A stretch of 20,280 bases of DNA, from contig CAYPID010000041.1 in NCBI GenBank assembly GCA_964410725.1, forward strand, positions 1 to 20,280. Direction: 5' to 3'. This DNA is from CALAZP01 sp964410725 (GTDB lineage Bacteria; Bacteroidota; Bacteroidia; Chitinophagales; Saprospiraceae). The notes beneath the pieces were generated by a model, which was given only the letters and a program-made list of their open reading frames with translations, ran no database searches and was not told the DNA's origin. Position 1 is the stretch's first letter. The number at the start of each line of letters is the position of its first letter. The translations under genes were made by a program, and so were the position numbers. This document shows, piece by piece, positions 13,436-20,280 of this stretch.

Positions 13436-15085
13436 TTATTCAGCTCGTTCCAATAAAACCAACCCTTCCATTGATTCTGAAAGCGTTAGCATACCGCTCT
13501 CTACCGGCCATTCTCTTCCTGTGTAAAAATCCTTCAACTTAGTTGCTCCAGGGAACACAGCATCCACGTTTACTGTCAAATCCTCTGGTACATTACCTAA
13601 AATTACCATAACAGCATCCTGATTATCTGACATTTGACGGGTAAAAATAACTGGTTGCTCTTGGCTTACGGTATGATGGATTCCCCAGGCGACAGAGGGG
13701 TGCTTCGACCTAAATTGTCCCAATTTTCTCCAATGATTCAAAATTTTGGAATCATCTGCCACTTCTTCCCAATTCATAAATGACCTTAACGAGGCATCTC
13801 CATTAGCCTGCACATTAATGGGTCTGGACGTTTCATCTCCATAATATATCTGAACCATTCCAGGGGCTAATAAAAGTGCATTAGCCGTTTCAAATGGCTT
13901 TTCTCTATTTCTGTCAAAAGGGTTGCCATCGTCATGAGAAGTAAGATAGTGAACTACCGTTTTACCCTGCAATTCATTTGTATTGAGGTAATCGCTATAA
14001 TCATCGTAAGTCGCTAATAAATCTCTTTCCGCAGCGTGTCTAAAATCGAAATTAATAAGGGCATCTATCCCGTTGGCAAAAAAATCAATTTTCCGATCAC
14101 CTATATCATACAGGTTCAGATTGGGGAGTCCATAGCCATAGACCTCACCCATCATAAAAAATTGGTCGCTTTTGGGAATTTCGGGATGTTCCTTTTTCCA
14201 TTGCTCAAAAGCATAATCTGCCTCTTTCCTTAGTATGGCCCACAACTCTGGTTCTGTATGTTTGGCCGTGTCAATTCTAAATCCATCAATCCCATAGTCT
14301 AAAATCCAATCCACAGTCCATTTTATTAAGTAATATTTGGGAGCTCTGGGGTAGCCTGTTCTATCAAAAAATGCATCCAATTCCGCCAATTCTTCCTCTA
14401 GTCGTCCTTCTAGTGCCCATTTTTCTAATAAAAATTCTGGCAAGTCAACTACATTTTCACTTTCAGTCAATACATCTGGAAGATTATCAACCAAAGTACA
14501 TAGAACTGAAGAGTTGTAATCTTGATGGGTGCAAGTCGGCTCCATTCTTACCCATTCACTAGGCCATTGGGTATCTATTTCCGTAACTGGACCGGTATGA
14601 TTGATAACAATATCAAAAATGAGTTTGATGTTTTTGGCTCTGGCTGCCTCCACCATGGATTCTAAATCAGAACTAGTCCCAAAATTAGGATCGATAGCCG
14701 TCCAATCTCTTGCCCAATAGCCATGATAGCCATAGGTGGGACCTGTGCCTTCATCGGTCAAATCTGAAATTTGTTGAACAAGTGGAGTCATCCAAATGGC
14801 ATCTACTCCCAGACTGGAAAAGTAATCCGACTCAATTTTTTGTTGAATACCCTTTATATCGCCCCCCATAAATCCTCGATAGTCCGCGGTCGGCTTATCC
14901 CTTCCCAAAGTTAAATCATTCGTTTGGTCACCATTGTTAAAGCGATCTGTTAACAAGAAGTAAACTGTTGACGGAAAATCAACCTGAGTATCTTTTTCAA
15001 TGGTCAATTGGGAAGTTTGACAGCCATTAGCTACCAAAAGAGCAAAAAAAACAAAAAACACACTCGTTCCTTGAGCTGATTTCAT
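13436..15085 (-). CDS. Lipoprotein alpha-amylase family (GH13) enzyme
   Basis: The protein is 549 aa. The leader ends VANGCQT with Cys22 as a likely lipid-anchored residue (acceptable but not perfect lipobox). The TIM barrel carries the four GH13 regions. Region I is DIVINHTG (158-165). Region II is GFRIDTAKH with the nucleophile Asp272. Region III is MMGEVYGYG with the acid Glu314. Region IV is LTSHDDGN with Asp385. The N-terminal VYFLLTDRFNNGDQTND and GGDIKGIQQKI patterns are typical of maltodextrin-degrading members, and a short beta domain closes the protein. It should hydrolyse alpha-1,4-glucans at the membrane or cell surface. Its start is 11 bp after the stop of a sugar transporter gene, which gives the substrate context. 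Exact specificity (amylase, neopullulanase or cyclomaltodextrinase-like) cannot be read. Confidence 0.93.
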   Translation of the reverse strand: MKSAQGTSVFFVFFALLVANGCQTSQLTIEKDTQVDFPSTVYFLLTDRFNNGDQTNDLTLGRDKPTADYRGFMGGDIKGIQQKIESDYFSSLGVDAIWMTPLVQQISDLTDEGTGPTYGYHGYWARDWTAIDPNFGTSSDLESMVEAARAKNIKLIFDIVINHTGPVTEIDTQWPSEWVRMEPTCTHQDYNSSVLCTLVDNLPDVLTESENVVDLPEFLLEKWALEGRLEEELAELDAFFDRTGYPRAPKYYLIKWTVDWILDYGIDGFRIDTAKHTEPELWAILRKEADYAFEQWKKEHPEIPKSDQFFMMGEVYGYGLPNLNLYDIGDRKIDFFANGIDALINFDFRHAAERDLLATYDDYSDYLNTNELQGKTVVHYLTSHDDGNPFDRNREKPFETANALLLAPGMVQIYYGDETSRPINVQANGDASLRSFMNWEEVADDSKILNHWRKLGQFRSKHPSVAWGIHHTVSQEQPVIFTRQMSDNQDAVMVILGNVPEDLTVNVDAVFPGATKLKDFYTGREWPVESGMLTLSESMEGLVLLERAE

Positions 15086-15096
15086 AACTTATTTAT

Positions 15097-16593
15097 TTAC
15101 GCAGCTTGATAATCGTTGTCTTGTACCTTTAATGTGAATAGGGCAGCAATCATTAGCCCTACTCCTCCTATGAGTAAAGCATAAATGGATTCACCTTCAA
15201 AAAACTGACTGACTAGAAATCCTAAAATAGATGCGGCAAAAATCTGAGGAATTACAATAAAAAAATTAAACACCCCCATAAAATAACCCATTTTGGCAGC
15301 GGGTAAGGCTCCAGTTAAGATAGCATAAGGCATAGCGAGAATACTGGCCCAACCAATACCTACACCTACCATAGAGGCGAGTAACCAAAGGGGATTAGTA
15401 ATAAAAAATATGGATACAAATCCAATTCCAGCGATTACCAAACAAATGGCATGAGTAATTTTTCTATTGGTGTATTTGGCCAGCACGGGCAGAAGAAAAG
15501 CAAATATGGCTGCTACCCCATTATACACTGCAAAACATACCCCTACCCAATTGGCTCCTTCGTTGTATATCGGTGAACTCGGATCCGTAGTTCCGTAGAT
15601 ATTTTTGGTTACTGCAGAGGTGGTATAAATCCACATAGAAAAAAGAGCAAACCAGGAAAAAAACTGAACTATTGCTAATTGCTTCATCGTTACGGGCAAA
15701 GCGGTTAAATCAGCCATAACTTCCACAAAAGCAGTAGTTTGATTTTTTTGCTGTAATCCGTAAGCCAATAAAAAGAGCAAACCAATTACACTAAGCCCTA
15801 TTCCAAATATATAAAGTTCTTTATCCCATTCCATCCGGGCTATTATTAAGGTAGAAATAATTCCAACTATCAAAAAAGCTATTCCCTGAGTAATTTTTAA
15901 AGGAGGGGTATTAGCAGAAACCAATTCCCTAGGGGTATCTGCTACTTCAAAGGCGGCGAGTTCCTCGGGGCTATACTCAAATGATTTAATAACCGTCCAT
16001 ATGACTGCCAATAAAAAAATTGCCCCTCCAATATAGAAGGACCACTTAACTGAATCAGGAATTACCCCCGCGGAAGCCTCATTCGAGACCCCCACCCAAT
16101 TCGTCAACATCCAGGGTAACATAGAAGCAACCACCGCCCCAGTCCCAATGAAAAAACTTTGCGTCGCAAAACCCAAAGTCCGCTGCTCTGAAGAAAGATT
16201 ATCCCCCACAAAAGCCCTGAAAGGTTCCATGGAAACGTTAATAGAAGCATCCATTATCCAAAGCATTCCGGCTGCTACCCATAAAAAAGGAGCGTTGGGC
16301 ATAATAATTAAAGAAGCTGAAGCCAGAATTGCACCTATTAAAAAGTAAGGCCTTCTTCTTCCTAGCTTATTCCAAGTCCTATCGCTGTAATACCCAATAA
16401 TGGGTTGCACTATTAACCCCGTGAGGGGAGCGGCCACCCATAATATTGGAATATCATCAATGGCTGCCCCTAAGGTCTCGAATATTCTGCTAACATTAGC
16501 ATTTTGAAGGGCAAATCCAAATTGGATTCCAAGGAACCCGAAACTCATATTCCAGATTTGCCAGAAAGTTAGTTTTGGTTTTGTTTTTCGCAT
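15097..16593 (-). CDS. MFS sugar transporter, SLC45/maltose type
   Basis: The protein is 498 aa from the ATG at 16593, which gives MRKTKPKLTFWQIWNMSFGF and a 10-bp gap to the upstream stop. A start at 16650 would overlap the upstream gene by 47 bp and add a non-family N-terminus. About 12 membrane helices can be traced. The signature IGYYSDRTWNKLGRRRPYFL between helices 2 and 3 is typical of SLC45-like and GPH-type sugar carriers, and MEPFRAFVGD follows later in the N-terminal half. Bacteroidota homologues of this type sit with alpha-glucan enzymes and import maltose or maltodextrin with protons or cations. The alpha-amylase gene 11 bp downstream supports this. The substrate is inference from family and context. 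Confidence 0.9.
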   Translation of the reverse strand: MRKTKPKLTFWQIWNMSFGFLGIQFGFALQNANVSRIFETLGAAIDDIPILWVAAPLTGLIVQPIIGYYSDRTWNKLGRRRPYFLIGAILASASLIIMPNAPFLWVAAGMLWIMDASINVSMEPFRAFVGDNLSSEQRTLGFATQSFFIGTGAVVASMLPWMLTNWVGVSNEASAGVIPDSVKWSFYIGGAIFLLAVIWTVIKSFEYSPEELAAFEVADTPRELVSANTPPLKITQGIAFLIVGIISTLIIARMEWDKELYIFGIGLSVIGLLFLLAYGLQQKNQTTAFVEVMADLTALPVTMKQLAIVQFFSWFALFSMWIYTTSAVTKNIYGTTDPSSPIYNEGANWVGVCFAVYNGVAAIFAFLLPVLAKYTNRKITHAICLVIAGIGFVSIFFITNPLWLLASMVGVGIGWASILAMPYAILTGALPAAKMGYFMGVFNFFIVIPQIFAASILGFLVSQFFEGESIYALLIGGVGLMIAALFTLKVQDNDYQAA

Positions 16594-16603
16594 TTCGAGG
16601 ATT

Positions 16604-17116
16604 TTATTCCACCCCGAACTGTTCCTTTGTTGGTCTAGAATCCAGGGCAATAACTTTGATCATCGGTGGCACCTTATTAAAGCGCGAAGTTCCGACCCAC
16701 CCCATTGCATCTGTTTCTTTATTGATGGATTGAATTTCAAACTCCATATCGTCCATATCGTGATCGGAATCTAAATATACTAAAGGTTTGTTATATTCAG
16801 GATTGTTATAAACCAAATATGTACCACCACAAGTTTCTTTATCCCAAACTCCGGTACTGTAAGTCCCATCGGGATTGAAAATAAACCATCTACCTTTATT
16901 TGATTTTTGTAATTCAGGGTATTCCGGAAGTACATAAAATTCAAAAACCCAATGTTTGCCATTAGTCAGCGTAATGGCTTCGAAAGTGGTTGGAGGTAAA
17001 GTAGGTAATGACGAGGCTCCTTCACAATTCAACTCCACAGTTTTCTCGCCAGAACTCTGGCAGGAAGTTAGCCATGCTGTGGAAATAAAAAAACCAAAGA
17101 CAAGTACTTTATTCAT
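16604..17116 (-). CDS. Lipoprotein of unknown function in the starch gene group
   Basis: The protein is 170 aa. The leader MNKVLVFGFFISTAWLTSC has a good lipobox (LTSC, Cys19). The mature part contains two further cysteines (LNCEG and KETCGGTY). It also has GKHWVFEFYVLPEYPELQ, then KGRWFIFNPDGTYSTGVW, a pattern like lipocalin-type or META-like stress lipoproteins in which strands alternate with short turns. DSDHDMDDMEFEI (about 117-129) is acidic. The stop lies 10 bp before the transporter start, so it belongs to the same transcript and could be an accessory surface protein. I do not recognise a named family. Confidence 0.82.
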   Translation of the reverse strand: MNKVLVFGFFISTAWLTSCQSSGEKTVELNCEGASSLPTLPPTTFEAITLTNGKHWVFEFYVLPEYPELQKSNKGRWFIFNPDGTYSTGVWDKETCGGTYLVYNNPEYNKPLVYLDSDHDMDDMEFEIQSINKETDAMGWVGTSRFNKVPPMIKVIALDSRPTKEQFGVE

Positions 17117-17144
17117 AAGTTTTCAATTTTGATGCAAAATTAAT

Positions 17145-17678
17145 TTATTTTGAAACTAGGGTGGGAATTTCTGATAAAAAGGATATCCTTTTTTGCTGAT
17201 GATCTACCCCACAGCAATAAGTAGTGGCCCCATTGGTTAGGACATAATATGGAGCTTGTATATTATGATTATACCAACTGACTTGTTGGAAGGTTTCTTC
17301 ATTCAAGACCACCTCCGGAGCTTTACACTCTACTAGTATAAAAGGTTGCAGGGCATAATCATAGACCAAAACGTCGAACCTTTTTCTAGTATTACTGCCT
17401 TTAACACCTCTTTCTACAGCCATCCTGGCTAATGAAAACCCAGGAAGTTCCGCCAAATATTTCACTAAAGCTTGCCTTACCATTTCTTCAGGCTGAAATG
17501 CCACCCATTTTTTTCTAATGAAATCGAACACTTCCTTTTTGCCGAAGGCGTTATTCCTCAGTTTTAACTGATGTACCCCTTCAATTAACGGAAGGTCAAT
17601 CGATTTTGGAATTATTTTTTGGTTGATAGACAAGACCGATGGAGTTTTTAGTTTGATTAGTAATTTTAAATCGCTCAT
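17145..17678 (-). CDS. Stand-alone HsdR-N-like (HSDR_N_2) PD-(D/E)xK protein
   Basis: The protein is 177 aa if read from the ATG at 17678. It has RKKWVAFQPEEMVRQALVKYL (55-75), then RKRFDVLVYDY and FILVECKAPEV, giving Asp102-x14-Glu117-x-Lys119, the catalytic pattern of the restriction-endonuclease fold. TNGATTYCCGVD (148-159) follows. This is the N-terminal domain of type I restriction R subunits on its own. There is no ATPase domain and no HsdM or HsdS near, so it is not a restriction system. It is a common small conserved Bacteroidota protein of unknown role. The ATG start makes it overlap tilS by 83 nt; a TTG at 17633 would reduce this to 38 nt. The first 28 residues look less family-like, so the start is uncertain. 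Confidence 0.85.
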   Translation of the reverse strand: MSDLKLLIKLKTPSVLSINQKIIPKSIDLPLIEGVHQLKLRNNAFGKKEVFDFIRKKWVAFQPEEMVRQALVKYLAELPGFSLARMAVERGVKGSNTRKRFDVLVYDYALQPFILVECKAPEVVLNEETFQQVSWYNHNIQAPYYVLTNGATTYCCGVDHQQKRISFLSEIPTLVSK

Positions 17679-18942
17679 CCATTCGACACCCCACTACCCA
17701 AAGGATATGCCCGTTATCGTCGACCAACAGTGGAATTCTTTTTTTAGCATACCTGGGTATTTGCTCATTATTAAAAAATTTCTTCAATTTTTGTTTGCGC
17801 CCCTCCATTCCAATCGGATAAAAGTAATCCCCTTCTCTCCAAAAACGCAATTTTAACGGGAATTGTATCTTATCCAAATCGAAAAACTCCGTATTCTTAT
17901 TAGAATTATGTGTCATAGGTCCCTGGTACTGCTTCAGCATCCCACTTTTAAAAACAATGGGTTCTTTCAATTCCGTCCAAACCACTTCTTCTTCCTCGGG
18001 GGAATGAGGGAGTACCACCAAACTATTTTTTTGAAGAAAAAGTTGATGAGCATTGGTGTGCCATATTTGTCCCTGATTGCTTAAAGAATGAGAAAGAATT
18101 TCATTGACTTGAAAGGTATTAAATCCAAGTGGGGACAAGGCGTACATCAGTAGAGCAAAGGGTGACGGGCAATGTGCTAATTTCTCCCTATTCCAATGCA
18201 AGACCATTTCATCCTCCAAAGGTTCGGCTACGGATTGAGACCATTCTTGTAATGCCCATTGATGGAGTTTGGCTGATTCTTTAAGTTGCTGTAGAGTCCG
18301 TTCCAAGGTTGCTGCCCAATTGGCATTGAGTTCCTTAAAGGGAGGAACCAGATATTGTCGGATAAAATTTCTGCGATATTTATCCTCTTGGTTAGACAAA
18401 TCTTCTCGATAAGCAATTTGATGCATAGCGGCATAATCCTTAATTTCTGCTTTTGTGTATCCCAAAAGGGGCCTCAAAAAAGGTCCTCTTTGTTGCGGAA
18501 TTCCCAGCAGGCCTTTAAGCCCAGTTCCTCGAGATAAATGCCATAATATAGTTTCCAATTGGTCGTCCAAGTGGTGAGCGGTAAGCAGGTGGTCGGCCGG
18601 AGTGGTATTTATTAGCTCCTCAAACCACTGATACCGGATATCACGAGCCGCTTCTTGGATGGAAAGCTGATGCTGTTCTGCGTATTCAAGGGTAGAAAAT
18701 TTCTTTATATATAATTTAATGCCATATAATTTACATTGATCTCCAACTAATTGGGCGTCTAAATCAGAAGCTTCACCTCTTAATTGGAAATTACAATGAA
18801 CCGCGCTAAAAGGAAAGGATAATTGACTCATCAAATGGAGTAAAACCATAGAATCTACCCCACCGCTAACTGCTACCAAAAACGGTGGTGTGGCCCCCAG
18901 CTGGCGAAGGTGTCCTTCAATCCATTTAGCGCTTACTTCCAT
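17596..18942 (-). CDS. tilS: tRNA(Ile)-lysidine synthase TilS
   Basis: The protein is 448 aa. The N-terminal PP-loop ATPase has SGGVDS at residues 26-31, then LTAHHLDDQLETILWHLSRG and the substrate segment RPLLGYTKAEIKDYA with NQEDKYRRNFIR. Middle and C-terminal tRNA-binding domains follow, including FREGDYFYPIGMEGRKQKLKKFF-like sequence (here LRFWREGDYFYPIGMEG). The enzyme changes C34 of the CAU-anticodon tRNA to lysidine so that AUA is read as isoleucine; it is essential. Its ATG overlaps the aspartate kinase stop by 10 nt (ATGGAAGTAA), so it is translationally coupled. The 3' end overlaps the HsdR-N-like gene in a different frame. Confidence 0.96.
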   Translation of the reverse strand: MEVSAKWIEGHLRQLGATPPFLVAVSGGVDSMVLLHLMSQLSFPFSAVHCNFQLRGEASDLDAQLVGDQCKLYGIKLYIKKFSTLEYAEQHQLSIQEAARDIRYQWFEELINTTPADHLLTAHHLDDQLETILWHLSRGTGLKGLLGIPQQRGPFLRPLLGYTKAEIKDYAAMHQIAYREDLSNQEDKYRRNFIRQYLVPPFKELNANWAATLERTLQQLKESAKLHQWALQEWSQSVAEPLEDEMVLHWNREKLAHCPSPFALLMYALSPLGFNTFQVNEILSHSLSNQGQIWHTNAHQLFLQKNSLVVLPHSPEEEEVVWTELKEPIVFKSGMLKQYQGPMTHNSNKNTEFFDLDKIQFPLKLRFWREGDYFYPIGMEGRKQKLKKFFNNEQIPRYAKKRIPLLVDDNGHILWVVGCRMDERFKITNQTKNSIGLVYQPKNNSKID

Positions 18943-20231
18943 TTCACAGCCTCTACTTCTTTGACTACCATTTGAAAAGTTTTTTTACTGCGCTCTTCCA
19001 AAAGGACCATTTTTCCAATCTTAAGGTTTTCCATGACGTCTTTTCGGTAATGCCGAATGCTGATAAGACTTAGATTTCGTTCGAAGCTTACCTTAAATTC
19101 AGCCTCCACCAAACGGATAAATTTTTCAACTTTATCATCCATATCCGTAACGCAGACGCTAAAGCTAATTGCAGAATTTTGCATCATATTAACATGCAGG
19201 CGCAACTCTGAAATATAGTTGAATAGTTTGCTAATGTGATGCTCTGCCACAAAAGAGAAGTCTCGAGTAGAAATTTGCAGCAAAGCTTGATTGCTTTCGA
19301 CCGAAACAATTGGAGGGTAATCTTCAATATACTCGTCTGAAATACATGTTCCGGGGGATTTGGGTTCCAAAAAAGACTTCACATATAAAGGAATACTTTT
19401 ATTCTGCAGCGGTTTAATAGTTTTGGGATGAATTACTTTAGCTCCGTAATAGGTCATTTCGATAGCTTCCTTGTAAGACAGCCTATTGAGATGAATCACA
19501 TTATCAAAAAACCTTGGATCCCCGGTATAAACCCCATCAACATCCTTCCAAATGGTCATCGCCTCTGCATCCAGTAAAAAAGAAAAAATAGCTGCGGTAT
19601 AATCTGAACCTTCTCTCCCGAGTGTAGTGGTGAAATTTTCAGAGGTGGTTCCAATAAAACCCTGGGTAACAAAAAAATCAAACTGATCCAATTTAGGAAC
19701 CAAATTTTGCTGAAACCTTTCCGTAGTAGCATCCCATTGTACCCATCCTTCCCGAAAAATATCGTCTGTCTGTATAATATCCCGCGCATCCACCCAATGT
19801 GCATTCAAACCAATGTGTTGCAGATAAGACTGAACAATAATCGAAGAAACCACTTCCCCAGTTCCCACGATCTGGTCGTAAAGAAAATCATAATTATCAG
19901 ATGGCGGCTCTTCAAGCACCCAATCTACTTCAACAAATGCATCATTGATACTGGTCAGAACTTCTTGAATTCCCCCTTCGGGAAAAAGTTGCCTTACCAT
20001 TTCCACGTGCTGAGACTTAACCTGATTGAGTAAATCCTGGGCTTCTCCCGTTTGATTAAAATGAGCTCTTACTACTTTTTCCATGGCGTCGGTAGTTTTG
20101 CCCATAGCTGAAACCACTACCATAACCTTACCCTTAGACTGACTTCTGATAATTTCTCCGCAGTTGACCACCAAATCTGCAGTTTTTAGAGAAGAGCCTC
20201 CAAATTTGAAGACTTGAAACTTATCCTTCAT
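18933..20231 (-). CDS. lysC: Aspartate kinase (monofunctional)
   Basis: The protein is 432 aa. The amino acid kinase domain carries KFGGSS (9-14), VVVSAMGKTTDAM (38-50), TTLGREGSD (202-210) and WKDVDGVYTGDPR (228-240). Two ACT-like regulatory repeats lie in the C-terminal part, beginning about residue 300 (VSVESNQALLQISTRDFSF, then LHVNMMQNSAISFSV). It phosphorylates aspartate, the first step toward lysine, threonine, methionine and diaminopimelate. There is no homoserine dehydrogenase domain, so it is the single-function type; lysC is the closest name but the feedback class is not readable. It heads the long minus-strand run to 13436 and is coupled to tilS by a 10-nt overlap. Its 5' region holds an 11-bp direct repeat. 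Confidence 0.95.
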   Translation of the reverse strand: MKDKFQVFKFGGSSLKTADLVVNCGEIIRSQSKGKVMVVVSAMGKTTDAMEKVVRAHFNQTGEAQDLLNQVKSQHVEMVRQLFPEGGIQEVLTSINDAFVEVDWVLEEPPSDNYDFLYDQIVGTGEVVSSIIVQSYLQHIGLNAHWVDARDIIQTDDIFREGWVQWDATTERFQQNLVPKLDQFDFFVTQGFIGTTSENFTTTLGREGSDYTAAIFSFLLDAEAMTIWKDVDGVYTGDPRFFDNVIHLNRLSYKEAIEMTYYGAKVIHPKTIKPLQNKSIPLYVKSFLEPKSPGTCISDEYIEDYPPIVSVESNQALLQISTRDFSFVAEHHISKLFNYISELRLHVNMMQNSAISFSVCVTDMDDKVEKFIRLVEAEFKVSFERNLSLISIRHYRKDVMENLKIGKMVLLEERSKKTFQMVVKEVEAVKWK

Positions 20232-20247
20232 TGTTTGTTGTATATGT

Positions 20248-20280
20248 TTTCATTGATTTTATAGCAGGATTTCATTGATT
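20248..20280. repeat. 11-bp direct repeat upstream of the aspartate kinase
   Basis: TTTCATTGATT occurs at 20248-20258 and 20270-20280, 22 bp apart (two helical turns), 17-49 bp before the ATG. The window ends here, so more copies could lie outside. It is AT-rich; chance is possible, a tandem operator is an inference. Confidence 0.4.

Noticed and set aside
16594..16650. Longer start for the sugar transporter (ATG at 16650)
   Set aside because: It overlaps the upstream lipoprotein gene by 47 bp and adds a non-hydrophobic extension not seen in the family; the ATG at 16593 fits the 10-bp gap.
17145..17678. Type I restriction system
   Set aside because: Only the HsdR N-terminal-type domain is present; no helicase motor, methylase or specificity gene lies nearby.
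1..20280. CRISPR arrays, tRNA genes, insertion sequences or integrase sites
   Set aside because: No regularly spaced repeats, cloverleaf-like gaps, transposase or integrase frames were seen; almost all sequence is coding and the longest gap is about 190 bp.

Overview
The window looks like chromosomal DNA of a Bacteroidota bacterium with a moderately low GC content. The clearest sign is a type IX secretion type B (gliding-motility-associated, CHU_C-like) C-terminal sorting domain at 8267-10189. The style of the signal peptides, the Crp/Fnr, YceI, DODA and FAD_oxidored protein types, and the lack of strong Shine-Dalgarno sites agree with this. A Saprospiria-like environmental lineage is possible, but that is a guess. 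I see no rRNA, tRNA, CRISPR array, transposase or phage gene.

Layout. 1-2750 (minus) is a tight three-gene operon: a small membrane protein, a secreted FAD-dependent oxidoreductase with an N-terminal carbohydrate-binding-like domain, and a left-truncated secreted protein with an FMN-binding-like DxxTGAT motif. 2778-3323 is a wreck of a 4,5-DOPA extradiol dioxygenase (DODA/YgiD) gene that has lost at least five internal segments. It sits behind yceI (3361-3978) and a terminator-like hairpin. 3361-7765 (minus) runs GH9 glycosidase > polysaccharide deacetylase > sugar O-acetyltransferase > Crp/Fnr regulator > YceI. The first three genes overlap each other by exactly 8 nt, which suggests a coupled pathway acting on a (possibly N-acetylated) beta-glucan or chitin-like oligosaccharide. 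A lone plus-strand gene (7874-8239) encodes a small secreted protein. 8267-10189 is a large T9SS-exported surface protein.

10286-12208 is dnaK, ending in a strong rho-independent terminator. It is divergent from mltG (12399-13433, plus). The gap between them holds a dense cluster of interleaved inverted repeats and no CIRCE element. 13436-20231 (minus) is an almost gapless run: aspartate kinase, tilS, a stand-alone HsdR-N-like PD-(D/E)xK protein, a lipoprotein, an SLC45-type sugar transporter and a lipoprotein alpha-amylase. The last three look like a compact starch/maltodextrin module attached to the end of housekeeping genes.

No complete new defence or mobile system is visible. The most unusual items are the DODA gene eroded by deletions, the nested palindromes between dnaK and mltG, and the GH9-deacetylase-acetyltransferase operon whose deacetylase has His in place of the usual catalytic Asp of NodB motif 1.
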